A stretch of DNA of 42,545 nt from Candidatus Sungbacteria bacterium RIFCSPLOWO2_02_FULL_51_17. Its GTDB lineage: Bacteria > Patescibacteriota > Minisyncoccia > Sungbacterales > GWA2-42-14. Under the pieces are notes generated by a model, which saw only the letters and a program-made list of their open reading frames with translations, had not been told where the DNA came from and did no database searches. The stretch covers positions 19,641 through 62,185 of the forward strand of contig MHQW01000041.1 of assembly GCA_001820785.1 (NCBI GenBank), written 5' to 3'. Shown piece after piece: positions 1 to 9,887 of this stretch. Made by a program: the position numbers and the translations under genes. How positions within the stretch are numbered: position 1 is the stretch's first letter; every line of letters begins with the position of its first letter.

Positions 1-227
1 GAGTCGTGCGTGTCTGCCATTCCACCACCCGGGCGATCATATAATATCCGCTTCACGGACTTGTTGCTGTTGTGCCGGGTGGTGTCAGCTCTGCTGCTCG
101 TCCGGGGCATACTGCCCAAGACCGACCGCAAGCTCATCACTCATCACAACAAAGAAATAGTATCTGAAAATGCACCAAAACTCAACAGTTGTCAAAACGC
201 CCGATTTTTTGTATGCTTACAAGGATC

Positions 228-1013
228 ATGGTGCGCATTATCTCATTTTTTAACCAAAAAGGCGGCGTAGGAAAGACGACAAGCGCGGTCAATACCGGCG
301 CGTATCTCCGCGCATTCGGAAAAAAAGTGCTCATTGTTGATATTGATCCGCAGGCGAATGCGACATCGGGCATCGGAGTAAACCCGCGAAAAGTTGAACG
401 AAGCACCTACGACGTGCTTATGGGAAGATCCGCCGTGCGCGATGCGATCCGAAAGACCAGAACGGGCGGCATTGATGTTCTTCCAGCAACCGCCGATCTT
501 GCAGGAGCCGCGATTGAGCTCGTGGCAGAGCGGGGCCGTGAATTCAAACTCCGCGAGGCATTGCGAGCCGTGACAGACGACTATGACTATATTATCATTG
601 ACTCGCCGCCCTCATTGGGCCTTCTCACGCTAAACGCCCTTACGGCATCGCACCACATTATCATACCTGTGCAGTGCGAGTACTACTCGCTTGAGGGCCT
701 TGCACAGCTGATGCAGACAATTGAAATGATCAATAAAAATCTTCGCGCAGATGTTTCGGTGTTGGGGGCGCTTCTTACCATGTTTGACAGAAAATCGCGG
801 CTGAACCGTGCGGTAGAAAACGAGATCCGCTGGAAATTCCCCGGCTATGTGTTTGAGGCAGTCATCCCGCGTAATATCGGCCTTGCAGAGGCGCCATCCC
901 ACGGAAAAACGATATTCCATTACGACCCCTATAGTCACGGAGCAAAGGCCTATAGAAAACTCGCCCAAGAAATTATAAAATTAGAGGGTATTAAAAAAGC
1001 ATTCATCGCATGA
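228..1013 (+). CDS. parA: ParA/Soj-family chromosome partitioning ATPase
   Basis: Deviant Walker A FFNQKGGVGKTTSAVNTGAYL and DYDYIIIDSPPSLG; start moved to ATG at 228 (MVRIISFFNQKGG). Confidence 0.93.
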   Translation: MVRIISFFNQKGGVGKTTSAVNTGAYLRAFGKKVLIVDIDPQANATSGIGVNPRKVERSTYDVLMGRSAVRDAIRKTRTGGIDVLPATADLAGAAIELVAERGREFKLREALRAVTDDYDYIIIDSPPSLGLLTLNALTASHHIIIPVQCEYYSLEGLAQLMQTIEMINKNLRADVSVLGALLTMFDRKSRLNRAVENEIRWKFPGYVFEAVIPRNIGLAEAPSHGKTIFHYDPYSHGAKAYRKLAQEIIKLEGIKKAFIA

Positions 1014-2215
1014 GACCACTTGGCCGGGGGCTTGATGCCCTCATACCGGAACTGCCGGAAAAACCCGACACCGCGCCCGCCGCATCTTCTCGCCATGAGA
1101 ATATTTTGCTCGTGCAGGAGGCCCTTCACGAACAAAGCCACACTATTTCGTACCACGATGGAAATTTGGATGTGCGTTTTTGGGAGGAGAACGTGCCGCA
1201 AGCCGCTCTTGCCTCACACACAACCCTCTCTCCGTCATTTGCCTCCTCGCCGATAGCGACACTCGCATCACGACCGGAGCCCCCCTCCCCCGCCCATCAA
1301 AACCCTGCAGATCAAAAGATAAAGCCCCCGCCCGAGCCGACAAGGAACAAGGGTGGAAGACCAACAGTTGAGGAGGTTGCAAGCCGAAGACCCGTGGAAA
1401 GCATTTTTTGGATAGAGATAGATAAAATTGTAAATAACCCCTATCAGCCGCGCCGCGAGTTCAACCCCGACGCGCTCCAACAGCTTGCAAACTCCATAAA
1501 AATGTACGGCATTCTTGAGCCGCTCCTTGCCTACAAGCACGAGGAGGAGACCCCGACCGGCCTTCGCGTCCGCTATGAGCTTGTCGCCGGAGAACGACGG
1601 CTTCGCGCCGCCCGCATCGCAGGGCTTCGCGAGGTCCCGGTCATTATCCGCCGAGGTGAGGAGACCAATCGTTTGAAGCTGGAACTTGCCATCATTGAGA
1701 ACGTCCAGCGAGAAGACCTGAACGCCATTGAGCGCGCGCTTGCGTTCCGCCAGCTTGCGGAAGAATTCTCTTTGAGCCATCGCGAAATCGCGGAAAAAAT
1801 AGGAAAATCCCGCGAATACGTTTCAAACTCGCTTCGTCTCTTAACGCTTCCCGAAAACATTCAAAACGCCATAAAGTACGGAAAACTTTCCGAAGGGCAT
1901 GGACGCGCCATCCTTACGGGAGGAAACCATGAGGCCCAGGTGGAACTTTTGGAGGAAATTCTTGCCGGTAAATTGAACGTGCGCGAAGCGGAGCTTGCGG
2001 CCCGTGCAAAGACAGGGCACCGCGACATGCCCCAGAGGCGCGACGTAACGCTTCTTGATCACGCATCGCGCTCCTGGCAACGGCAACTGGAAGAAAAACT
2101 CGGCACCCGCGTATCACTTCAAAAACTTGATGGCGGCAAGGGAAAAATTATCGTAGAATTTTATTCTGACGAAGAACTGCAGGCGATCCTCGGAAAGATG
2201 ATCAGAGAGAACTAA
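1010..2215 (+). CDS. parB: ParB/Spo0J-family partition protein
   Basis: ATGA overlap with parA; MRPLGRGLDALIPE N-terminus, NPYQPRREF, GERRLRAARIAGL, IENVQREDLNAIERA, HTH region, GHGRAIL. Confidence 0.93.
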   Translation: MRPLGRGLDALIPELPEKPDTAPAASSRHENILLVQEALHEQSHTISYHDGNLDVRFWEENVPQAALASHTTLSPSFASSPIATLASRPEPPSPAHQNPADQKIKPPPEPTRNKGGRPTVEEVASRRPVESIFWIEIDKIVNNPYQPRREFNPDALQQLANSIKMYGILEPLLAYKHEEETPTGLRVRYELVAGERRLRAARIAGLREVPVIIRRGEETNRLKLELAIIENVQREDLNAIERALAFRQLAEEFSLSHREIAEKIGKSREYVSNSLRLLTLPENIQNAIKYGKLSEGHGRAILTGGNHEAQVELLEEILAGKLNVREAELAARAKTGHRDMPQRRDVTLLDHASRSWQRQLEEKLGTRVSLQKLDGGKGKIIVEFYSDEELQAILGKMIREN

Positions 2216-2218
2216 TAC

Positions 2219-2746
2219 ATGACGCTTACAACCCACATTATTATCGCAACCGCCCTTTCAAAACCGTTCTTTCATGCGGATCCCGCTCTCGTATTTTTCA
2301 TAGCGCTATCCTCGCACTACCTTTCCGATGCCATCCCCCATTGGGATTATCGGCTCGGCGCAGTCCGCCACATAGAGGGGGGCGACATCGGCGAACACGA
2401 AGTGCTTCGTGACCGCGCGCTCATCACGACCGATCTTATGAAGATCGCCTGCGACATAGCGCTGGGGTCTGCCATCGTATACCTTGCCGTACAACCTGAA
2501 CACACCATCGCAGGACTTCTTCCGTTGACGCTTGCCATTGCAGGAGCCGTTCTTCCCGACTCTCTTCAGCCCGTCTATTGGCTTGGGGGTCGCTGGCCCA
2601 TTACCTGGATACATCGCTTTCACACATTCATGCATGCGAGTATCCGCCTTGGGCGCGACCGATGGACAGACAATAAGTTCATTTTGATAGGCAAGGTCTC
2701 GCAACTCGCCCTCCTTCTCGCCGCACTTTCCCTTGCCATTTCGTGA
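2219..2746 (+). CDS. Membrane protein resembling YdjM-type metal-dependent hydrolases
   Basis: N-terminal TTHIIIATALSK, SSHYLSDAIPHWDYR, hydrophobic segments. Confidence 0.55.
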   Translation: MTLTTHIIIATALSKPFFHADPALVFFIALSSHYLSDAIPHWDYRLGAVRHIEGGDIGEHEVLRDRALITTDLMKIACDIALGSAIVYLAVQPEHTIAGLLPLTLAIAGAVLPDSLQPVYWLGGRWPITWIHRFHTFMHASIRLGRDRWTDNKFILIGKVSQLALLLAALSLAIS

Positions 2747-2769
2747 TCATGTTCTTATCACGACAAAAC

Positions 2770-2990
2770 CCCGTCCTTAAAAGGCGGGTATTAGGTATAG
2801 AGCGTAAAACATCGTTTTGTGCCATAGCGAAACGCGTCATTCGCCGTAAAATAAAACCCCGCTCCTAAAAGGCGGATCGTATGTACAGAGCGCAAATAAA
2901 TAATATATGGAGGTTCAACCTCCATATATTATATGCGGCATGTGGTGCAAAACAAAATCCCGCCTTTTAGGGGCGGGTATTGATATACCA
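2770..2990. repeat. Cluster of three related GC-hairpin repeats around a 16-1-16 perfect palindrome (2900-2932)
   Basis: ccccgtccttaaaaggcgggta, ccccgctcctaaaaggcgg, cccgccttttaggggcgggta; palindrome ataatatatggaggtt-c-aacctccatatattat. Confidence 0.75.
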
Positions 2991-3008
2991 AATGATTCTA
3001 GCATCGGA

Positions 3009-4079
3009 TTACGCCGGCGGCGGCAGATACTGGAACGCGCCGCGCTTCTTTTTATCTATATCAACAATAAACTCTAAAAAAACCGAGGCGAGAGGAACCG
3101 CCAAAAAGATGCCGAGAATACCACCAAGGTTCGCGCCTACGAGAAGCGCGAGCACGACAACAATAGGATTCAATCCGACGGAACGCCCCATCACCACCGG
3201 CACTATCACCTGGGACTCTATCTGCTGTACCGCAATATAAATAAGCACCGTAATGAGTCCAAGATACGGATCAATAAGGAACGCGGTCAATACCGCCGGC
3301 ACCGCCGCAAGAATCGGGCCAATGACGGGAATGACCTCAAACACCGCCGCAAGCAGTCCGAGCAAGAACGCGTACTGAATGTGCTGTCCGGTCGCAAACC
3401 CAAGAATAATGAGCGAAAAATACACCAATAGCCCCACGAGAACCGCGAGCAGAAGCTGTGCCCGCAACCACTGGCCCATTTTTGCCTGGGAACGCGACCA
3501 CAGGTCTATCATGTACTCCTCATATTCAAGCGGCGTTACAACGCGCAAAAAATTCTCAATACCCCGCTCTTGGGCCGCAAGATAAAATGAAACGACTACA
3601 AGAATAACGCCCGACACTACGCTTCCGAATACTGTTGAAATGATCTGGAATATGTTTCCGGTAAGCGCGCCGAACTGCCCGAGACCCCCGCTAAAAACGC
3701 CGGTTCCGTTCTTCTGAATGATCTCAAGAATTTGGGAGAATGGCACGTTCTGAAAATTTTCTGCGCGAAAAGCGGAGAACTTGCTAAAAAACCCGTCTGC
3801 CTCTTCAATGACCGTCGGTACAATCATATACAACACCCCCGAAACGATGCACACCATAAGGGCATATATCATGATGACGGCAAGCGTTCGCGGAATACGG
3901 TACCGCCGAAGCCACAAGATGGCCGGTTCTATACCGGATGCGATGACCACGGCAAATAGAAGTGCTGCAACAATGTTCCGCAAAAAATACAAAGACACGA
4001 TCACACTGATCGCGATAAAAAATTTAATAAACACCTTATATGAAATGTCTATGGGATGCGGGTTGGGTGAGCTTTGCAT
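3009..4079 (-). CDS. AI-2E family transporter (PerM-like)
   Basis: Polytopic; IPVIGPILAAVPAVLTAFL and GRSVGLNPIVVVLALLVGANLGGILGIFLAVPLASV typical of the family; start uncertain. Confidence 0.85.
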   Translation of the reverse strand: MQSSPNPHPIDISYKVFIKFFIAISVIVSLYFLRNIVAALLFAVVIASGIEPAILWLRRYRIPRTLAVIMIYALMVCIVSGVLYMIVPTVIEEADGFFSKFSAFRAENFQNVPFSQILEIIQKNGTGVFSGGLGQFGALTGNIFQIISTVFGSVVSGVILVVVSFYLAAQERGIENFLRVVTPLEYEEYMIDLWSRSQAKMGQWLRAQLLLAVLVGLLVYFSLIILGFATGQHIQYAFLLGLLAAVFEVIPVIGPILAAVPAVLTAFLIDPYLGLITVLIYIAVQQIESQVIVPVVMGRSVGLNPIVVVLALLVGANLGGILGIFLAVPLASVFLEFIVDIDKKKRGAFQYLPPPA

Positions 4080-4191
4080 AAAAAAGCGATAAGGCACCGG
4101 CCGAAACACTGCCGCGAAAACACCATCAAACACATACTGGATACCCTTCGGTATCCAGTATAACAGGTTTGAAATAAAAAAACACGGACCC

Positions 4192-5460
4192 CTACAGCTT
4201 CAACAATCCCTCAAACGGCTTGGCATCCTTGTAGGGGCCGACCACCGCAAGGTTGAGAGCGGATGGAACAAAGAGTTTCCGCGCTACCCGGGAAACATCC
4301 GCAGGCGTTACCTTCTCTATATTCCGAAATACCTCGTCTACGGTTAAGGGGCTCCCAGTAATGATCTCCTCTATGCCCACAAAATCGGCAACGGCGTCTG
4401 ACGCCTCAAGCCCAATGAGCGTTTTCCCCTTAATAGAGTCAACGGCAAGCTTCAGCTCTTTTGCACTAACGGGTTTTTCGGCGATCCTCTTATATTCGCG
4501 CATCATAGCGCCTATCGCCTTTGTCGCGTTTTTATGGTCAACACCGGCATACGTCGTGAATGTTCCCCGATTGGAATCGGCGTCGCTATTCGTCCAAACG
4601 GTATAGGCAAGCCCGAGCTTATCGCGCACAACATCCCACATGCGGCTTGACCAGTTCCCGCCGAGAAGCGTTGCCAGCACATCAATGACATACCGATCGG
4701 GGTGCCCTGCTTCGTATGCACGAAATCCGAGTGAGATGTGGGTCTGGTCGGTCTTTTTATAATGAACGCGCGCAACCGGCTGCTTCTGATCAAAATGCAC
4801 GGCGGGCTTTTGCCTGATGGGCGCGGCATCGCGCACGCCGGCAAAATAATGCTTTATTTTCTCTACCGTGGCACCTTCATCAAAATTTCCCGCGACAACT
4901 ACGATGGTGTTTTGCGCGGAATATTGGTTATAAAAGTAATTGACGAAATCGTCTCGCTTAAGCTTTCGCAGAACATCCTCTCTGCCAAGGATCTTCCATC
5001 CGGCCGGCTGATCTCCCCATAACACTTCTTCCCAGAGGTCCCATATGGAGCGGGTTGGCGTGTCATTGTACTGATGCATCTCCTCCATGACAACCTGTTT
5101 TTCGCGGTCTATTTCTTCCTGCTTCAGGAGAGAATTCCTGTAGATATCGGAAAGAAGGTCCAGCGAAAGATCAAGAAATGTTTTTCCCGCCTTTATCCAA
5201 TACCCGGTGAACTCATGAGTCGTAAACGCGTTTGACACGCCGCCGATGGAATCAAGCTCGTTTTTGATGGTCATTGCCCGTGGGCGCTTCTTCGTGCCTT
5301 TGAAGAACATATGCTCCAAAAAATGGGAAATGCCGTTATCCTCGCGGGTCTCGTAGTCAGAACCGGTCCCCACAATAACAAGCGTCGTAACGGTGTTCGT
5401 TCCCTGCATGGGCGCAGTCATAACGCGAAGCCCCGATGGTAGTAGTGTTTTTTTGAACAT
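4192..5460 (-). CDS. M16-family zinc peptidase
   Basis: HFLEHMFFKGTKKR (HxxEH), LGGNWSSRMWDVVRDKLGLAYTV. Confidence 0.93.
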   Translation of the reverse strand: MFKKTLLPSGLRVMTAPMQGTNTVTTLVIVGTGSDYETREDNGISHFLEHMFFKGTKKRPRAMTIKNELDSIGGVSNAFTTHEFTGYWIKAGKTFLDLSLDLLSDIYRNSLLKQEEIDREKQVVMEEMHQYNDTPTRSIWDLWEEVLWGDQPAGWKILGREDVLRKLKRDDFVNYFYNQYSAQNTIVVVAGNFDEGATVEKIKHYFAGVRDAAPIRQKPAVHFDQKQPVARVHYKKTDQTHISLGFRAYEAGHPDRYVIDVLATLLGGNWSSRMWDVVRDKLGLAYTVWTNSDADSNRGTFTTYAGVDHKNATKAIGAMMREYKRIAEKPVSAKELKLAVDSIKGKTLIGLEASDAVADFVGIEEIITGSPLTVDEVFRNIEKVTPADVSRVARKLFVPSALNLAVVGPYKDAKPFEGLLKL

Positions 5461-5478
5461 GGTGATATATGTCCACTG

Positions 5479-6813
5479 TTATGAAATATGTTTCTCAATA
5501 TACCCAAGCAACTCGGCAACCGCCAGGCGCTCCTGCTTCATCGTATCGCGATCGCGGATGGTCACCGTATCGTCCTCAAGGGATTGATAATCAACCGTTA
5601 CGCACCACGGCGTTCCTATTTCGTCCTGCCTGCGGTATCTTTTGCCGATATTTCCGATGCCGTCCCAGGTCGCGGCAACCCACTCTTTCAAAAGTCCGTA
5701 CACCTCCCGCGCCCTACCTGCGATCTGTTCTTTGTTTTGCACAAGCGGAAAAACGGCTACAGTGTAGGGCGCAAGGCGGGCCGGTAGTTTTAAGACCGTC
5801 CGCACATCGCGCGCCCTTCCGTCCGAGGCGGCACCATCTCCAGAAGGCACTTCTTCTTCCGCATATGCATTCACGAGAACGGCAAGCACCGTACGGTCCA
5901 CACCGAATGTCGGCTCTATCACATGCGGCACGATCTTCTCCTGTGTTTCTTCATCTAAGTACCAAAGATCGTGACCTGATGCTTTGCTGTGGTTCAAAAG
6001 ATCAAAATCGGTGCGATACGCCAATCCGTACAGCTCCTCGCGTCCGAATGGAAAATCAAAATCAATATCTATCGTCCGCTTTGAATAATGCGCCCGATCC
6101 CCCTCCGGCACCTCGCGAAGCGAATACTTCCCGGCAAGTCCGACGAACGAGAGCCACTCTTCCATGGCGCTCTGCCATGTCGCGAAGTGCCTTTCCCACT
6201 CTGCCTCCTTTACAAAATACTCTATCTCCATCTGCTCAAATTCCCGGGAACGGAAAATAAAATTCCCCGGGGTGATCTCGTTCCGAAACGCCTTGCCCAT
6301 TTGTGCGATCCCGAACGGCAGTTTCGGATGAAAAGAGTCGACGACATTCTTAAAATTAACGAACATTCCCTGAGCGGTTTCCGGTCGCAAATATACCGCG
6401 GACGCCGTATCCTCAACGGGCCCGGCGTTCGTCTTGAACATCATATTAAAGGGTCGGGCATCGGTAAAATCCTTCGCGCCGCACTGCGGACACCCCTTCG
6501 CAATGTCCAGCGCATCGGCCCGAAAACGGCTTTTGCACTTCCGGCAATCAATCATGGGGTCCGAAAAATTTCCTACGTGCCCCGACGCTTCCCACACGCG
6601 CGAACTCATAAGGATTGCTGAATCAACCCCGTACACATCGCTTCGCGCACGCACGAACCGCCGCCACCACTCCTGCTTAATATTGTTTTTGAGCTCAACC
6701 CCAAGCGGTCCATAATCCCACGTGCCGGAAAGGCCGCCGTACAACTCCGAACCGGGGTAAATAAAACCGCGCCGTTTCGCGAGTGATATGATATTCTCCA
6801 TGGAGTTCTTCAT
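5479..6813 (-). CDS. glyS: Glycyl-tRNA synthetase (single-chain dimeric type)
   Basis: RRGFIYPGSELYGGLSGTWDYGPLG, RPETAQGMFVNFKN, FRNEITPGNFIFRSREFEQMEIEYF. Confidence 0.95.
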   Translation of the reverse strand: MKNSMENIISLAKRRGFIYPGSELYGGLSGTWDYGPLGVELKNNIKQEWWRRFVRARSDVYGVDSAILMSSRVWEASGHVGNFSDPMIDCRKCKSRFRADALDIAKGCPQCGAKDFTDARPFNMMFKTNAGPVEDTASAVYLRPETAQGMFVNFKNVVDSFHPKLPFGIAQMGKAFRNEITPGNFIFRSREFEQMEIEYFVKEAEWERHFATWQSAMEEWLSFVGLAGKYSLREVPEGDRAHYSKRTIDIDFDFPFGREELYGLAYRTDFDLLNHSKASGHDLWYLDEETQEKIVPHVIEPTFGVDRTVLAVLVNAYAEEEVPSGDGAASDGRARDVRTVLKLPARLAPYTVAVFPLVQNKEQIAGRAREVYGLLKEWVAATWDGIGNIGKRYRRQDEIGTPWCVTVDYQSLEDDTVTIRDRDTMKQERLAVAELLGYIEKHIS

Positions 6814-6945
6814 AGACCTTCAGTGAACGCCCATCCCCATGCATACGCACACGAATGGCGCTTCACAACTTTTTCCTTTTAAAAAATAGCGCCTCGTTCC
6901 GGGCTCTCGTGTGCGCCCGGCAAAAAACGTGGCACCACTACCCGA

Positions 6946-8868
6946 CTAGGGCTGAACATTCCATTCATCGGTCTTGGAGCGCGGATCTTCCCGCAGTTGC
7001 GTATCAAGAGCATTCGCTTTGAAAAGATAACTCTTCTCCGTGAACGCATCCACGCCCGATATAACAAGATTGTCCAAAAGCAACGGCGCTTGTCCCACAA
7101 GATTTTCGCCAGGAGTCAAGGACACCATGAACATAATGGTCAGTCGTGGCAATAAAATGCCCGTCCCAGCATCCAGTATCCCGATATCCCATACAATCTC
7201 GCCCGTGCTTTCGTTCACGCGAAGCTTTTCCGTCTTGTCGCCCGTGAGGATAGTAAGCCATTTCACATTTCCTGGCAAGCTGGCAGTGACCTTGGTTTCT
7301 TTGACGGCATTTCCAAGATTTCCGACCTGCCAGATAATGGTATACCCCGTTTCTTTGCCAACACTCGGTGGCAGAGTTCCCCGCACTCCAAGGGGCGAAC
7401 CATAATGGGTCGCCCGCGCAAGAAGAGACGGGCGGGAGTGTAATTTTATATCAACATCATCGCGATACTCTATCTGCACGCCCGCAAGAGATGCAAGAAC
7501 CGCCTTCGTATCAATGGTTACGGACGATCTCAACATAAAATTCTTGTCATCCGCTGTGCGGATAGGCGGTTGCTTTTTGAGCCGGACGATAAACGAAAGA
7601 TCTCCGGATTCGCCCGGTGAAAGCTCCTTTAGGCCGGCATTCGTTCCCGCGTTCCAAACAATCTCGTGCGAATTGCCATCATAAAACCCATCTTTAATAT
7701 TGAGAGTTGCCATCTCAAGAACCGCCTCGGTTAGTTTCGCTTTCACAAACACATCCTTGATCGCCTCGCGATAGCTATTCCGGTACTTCAGAACAAAATG
7801 CAATTCTTCTCCCGGATCGGCCATATACACGGCCTGCCCGTTCACCTCCTGACGAACGTATAGGGGCGCCCCCGCAATGCGGGAATCCTTTCTCACCTCG
7901 GCATATGTCGTCCACTCGCGCGTGTCATCGGTATACGTTCCTATGCGTCCGACGAACGCCTTGATCTCTTCAGGTGATCCCTTAATGCGCCCCCGAACGT
8001 GTATCTTTTTGGTAGCGCGCGGATGCAGGTCCCCCAAAAACCAGATATTTTTTGTCTCAAACGACGGAGCGATATCCGAAGAAATATATTCAAACCCCAC
8101 CGGATAATCAAGACCAAAAGAAATATTTGGAAACAGCGACTCCGAAATAGAATCAATGGTCACATCAATATCAACCTCCTGGCCGGAACGCACTTCTTCG
8201 GGAAACGACACCGCAACAACGACCGGCACCTTCGACAAAATAGTCGTCCAAGAAAATTTCTCCGTAAGTTTTGATTGCAAATGCTCCGGCCGATAAATAA
8301 GCAGTGCTTCCGCGCTCTTTTCTTCCTGTTCTAGTCCAAAAAGTTCCGCAGAAAATTCATAGCGCTTGGTCTCGCCGACCTCTACGTCGCCGATCTTGAC
8401 CCGCTCCCGAAGCGAGCTTTTCGCCGAGGCCGATTCCGTCACGGGTATTGCGCCCTTCGGATAGGTGAACACCAGCTCCACATCTTTGAACGGAACACTG
8501 CTTCTGTTCTCCACTAACACCTCCCACCGGACCCTATCCCCCACACCGGCCTCGGCGCCGGAAAGTATGACAAGGCCCGCCTCAATGCGAGTGGAATTCA
8601 GTTGATAATAGATGAACACTCCCAACCCGAGAATGACCAGCGCGCCAATGCCAATGAAGGCATAGAGCAGACGATGCGACGGTTCCGCCTCCGCCTCGCT
8701 GTACGATCGCCGAAGAAGCCCGTCGTCGGTAGTGCCGGTCCAGGTGTGCTTCGTGCCATCATCTTCATGGCGACGCGTTATTTCAATGAAGTCCTCGTCC
8801 TCGGAACGGCGGGACTCGACGCCTTCCTTTGAATATATTTTTTTTTGAAGATCCTCTATTTTTCCCAT
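6946..8868 (-). CDS. Large single-TM protein with DUF11-like beta-sandwich repeats, probably surface exposed
   Basis: N-terminal charged cytoplasmic segment, TM (LLYAFIGIGALVILGLGVFIYYQL), then repeated blocks such as RVRWEVLVENRSSVPFKDVELVFTYP. Confidence 0.6.
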   Translation of the reverse strand: MGKIEDLQKKIYSKEGVESRRSEDEDFIEITRRHEDDGTKHTWTGTTDDGLLRRSYSEAEAEPSHRLLYAFIGIGALVILGLGVFIYYQLNSTRIEAGLVILSGAEAGVGDRVRWEVLVENRSSVPFKDVELVFTYPKGAIPVTESASAKSSLRERVKIGDVEVGETKRYEFSAELFGLEQEEKSAEALLIYRPEHLQSKLTEKFSWTTILSKVPVVVAVSFPEEVRSGQEVDIDVTIDSISESLFPNISFGLDYPVGFEYISSDIAPSFETKNIWFLGDLHPRATKKIHVRGRIKGSPEEIKAFVGRIGTYTDDTREWTTYAEVRKDSRIAGAPLYVRQEVNGQAVYMADPGEELHFVLKYRNSYREAIKDVFVKAKLTEAVLEMATLNIKDGFYDGNSHEIVWNAGTNAGLKELSPGESGDLSFIVRLKKQPPIRTADDKNFMLRSSVTIDTKAVLASLAGVQIEYRDDVDIKLHSRPSLLARATHYGSPLGVRGTLPPSVGKETGYTIIWQVGNLGNAVKETKVTASLPGNVKWLTILTGDKTEKLRVNESTGEIVWDIGILDAGTGILLPRLTIMFMVSLTPGENLVGQAPLLLDNLVISGVDAFTEKSYLFKANALDTQLREDPRSKTDEWNVQP

Positions 8869-8899
8869 GAGAACTCGTGTCTACCCTAAAAAAGTAGTG

Positions 8900-9478
8900 C
8901 TATACTACCCGCAGTATATCAGAGAACGGCGCCCAGGTACATCCAAGATGCTCCCGGACAAGAGATCGTACCAAGGCGGCCTGCGCTCCGCCCTCGGGTA
9001 GAAGGCCCAGAACGGAAAGAAGCTCCGCTTGAAAACGAAGCAGGGTGCCCTCAATGCCGTCGCCTCTCGGCGCGGTACCATCGGACAGCGCCCCGCCTGC
9101 CCCGGCCTCAAGCTCCAGAAGCGTTGCAGATGCCAAATCAAACAAACGCGGGTCATCCCGCTCCTCAAAAATATTCCGATCAAGCATGTCCACAAGCGTT
9201 GCGGCACCATGAAGCGCCGGCGGATGCCGGCGTATCTGGGGAAAAAACATCTTCATGTCGGCTGATGTAAGCCGATACATATTCTTCCCAATAACAAAGC
9301 CGATCGCGACATGTGAAAACACCTCCATGTGCCCTTTAAGTTTCGCCTCCTGTTTGCGAACCCCTTTGGCAACGCACCGTATCTTCCCAAAATCATTCGT
9401 GAGAAATGTAAAAAGCGCATCGGCTTCCCCATGCGGCTCTTTTTTGAGAACGATCCCCTCCGTAAAATGTATACGCAT
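8900..9478 (-). CDS. recO: DNA repair protein RecO
   Basis: TEGIVLKKEPHGEADALFTFLTNDFGKIRCVAKGVRK N-terminal OB fold. Confidence 0.85.
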   Translation of the reverse strand: MRIHFTEGIVLKKEPHGEADALFTFLTNDFGKIRCVAKGVRKQEAKLKGHMEVFSHVAIGFVIGKNMYRLTSADMKMFFPQIRRHPPALHGAATLVDMLDRNIFEERDDPRLFDLASATLLELEAGAGGALSDGTAPRGDGIEGTLLRFQAELLSVLGLLPEGGAQAALVRSLVREHLGCTWAPFSDILRVV

Positions 9479-9548
9479 GATGACTTAGTGCTTGTGACTA
9501 ACAGCAAACGAACAATACGATTATCGCATTTTTTAGGTAAACGAAAAA

Positions 9549-9568
9549 GGCCGGCGTTATGCCGGCCC
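9549..9568 (-). terminator. Intrinsic terminator overlapping the gene end
   Basis: Minus strand GGCCGGC-ATAAC-GCCGGCC then TTTTTC. Confidence 0.8.
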
Positions 9569-9850
9569 GCCATCTTGGACACTTGTTGCTGCTGATCCCA
9601 CGGGATCAGCAGCTTCTAAGACGTAGAGGTTCGCCCCACAGAAAGGGCAAAACCGGATACGCGCATCAGCCATGTTACAACCCCCTGACCATGAAGACAA
9701 ATCTTCGGTAAATATCATCATCCGCCAGCGCGGCTCCCCCCGATAGTCATCGAAGACAATCTTGGTATCGTTGAGGGCAAGACCTTCTGCCCGCAACAGT
9801 TCGCAATCGTGTTCCTCTTGATGCCCGCCGTCAAAATCTTTCATGCCCAT
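9557..9850 (-). CDS. Small protein with a C-terminal zinc-ribbon-like FCPFCGANL motif
   Basis: MGMKDFDGGHQ... CNMADARIRFCPFCGANLYVLE; stop lies inside a terminator hairpin; upstream gaaaggag. Confidence 0.65.
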   Translation of the reverse strand: MGMKDFDGGHQEEHDCELLRAEGLALNDTKIVFDDYRGEPRWRMMIFTEDLSSWSGGCNMADARIRFCPFCGANLYVLEAADPVGSAATSVQDGGPA

Positions 9851-9887
9851 TTGGCATCTCCTTTCTTACAACATTTTAACACTTCTA

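Noticed and set aside
1-188. Plus-strand ORF 10-270 overlapping the parA start, and a search for parS
   Set aside because: ORF has no protein-like motifs and overlaps parA; no TGTTTCACGTGAAACA-like parS seen in the window.
5469-6260. 263-aa plus-strand ORF
   Set aside because: Antisense to the clear glyS gene; Arg/Pro-rich shadow-frame composition.
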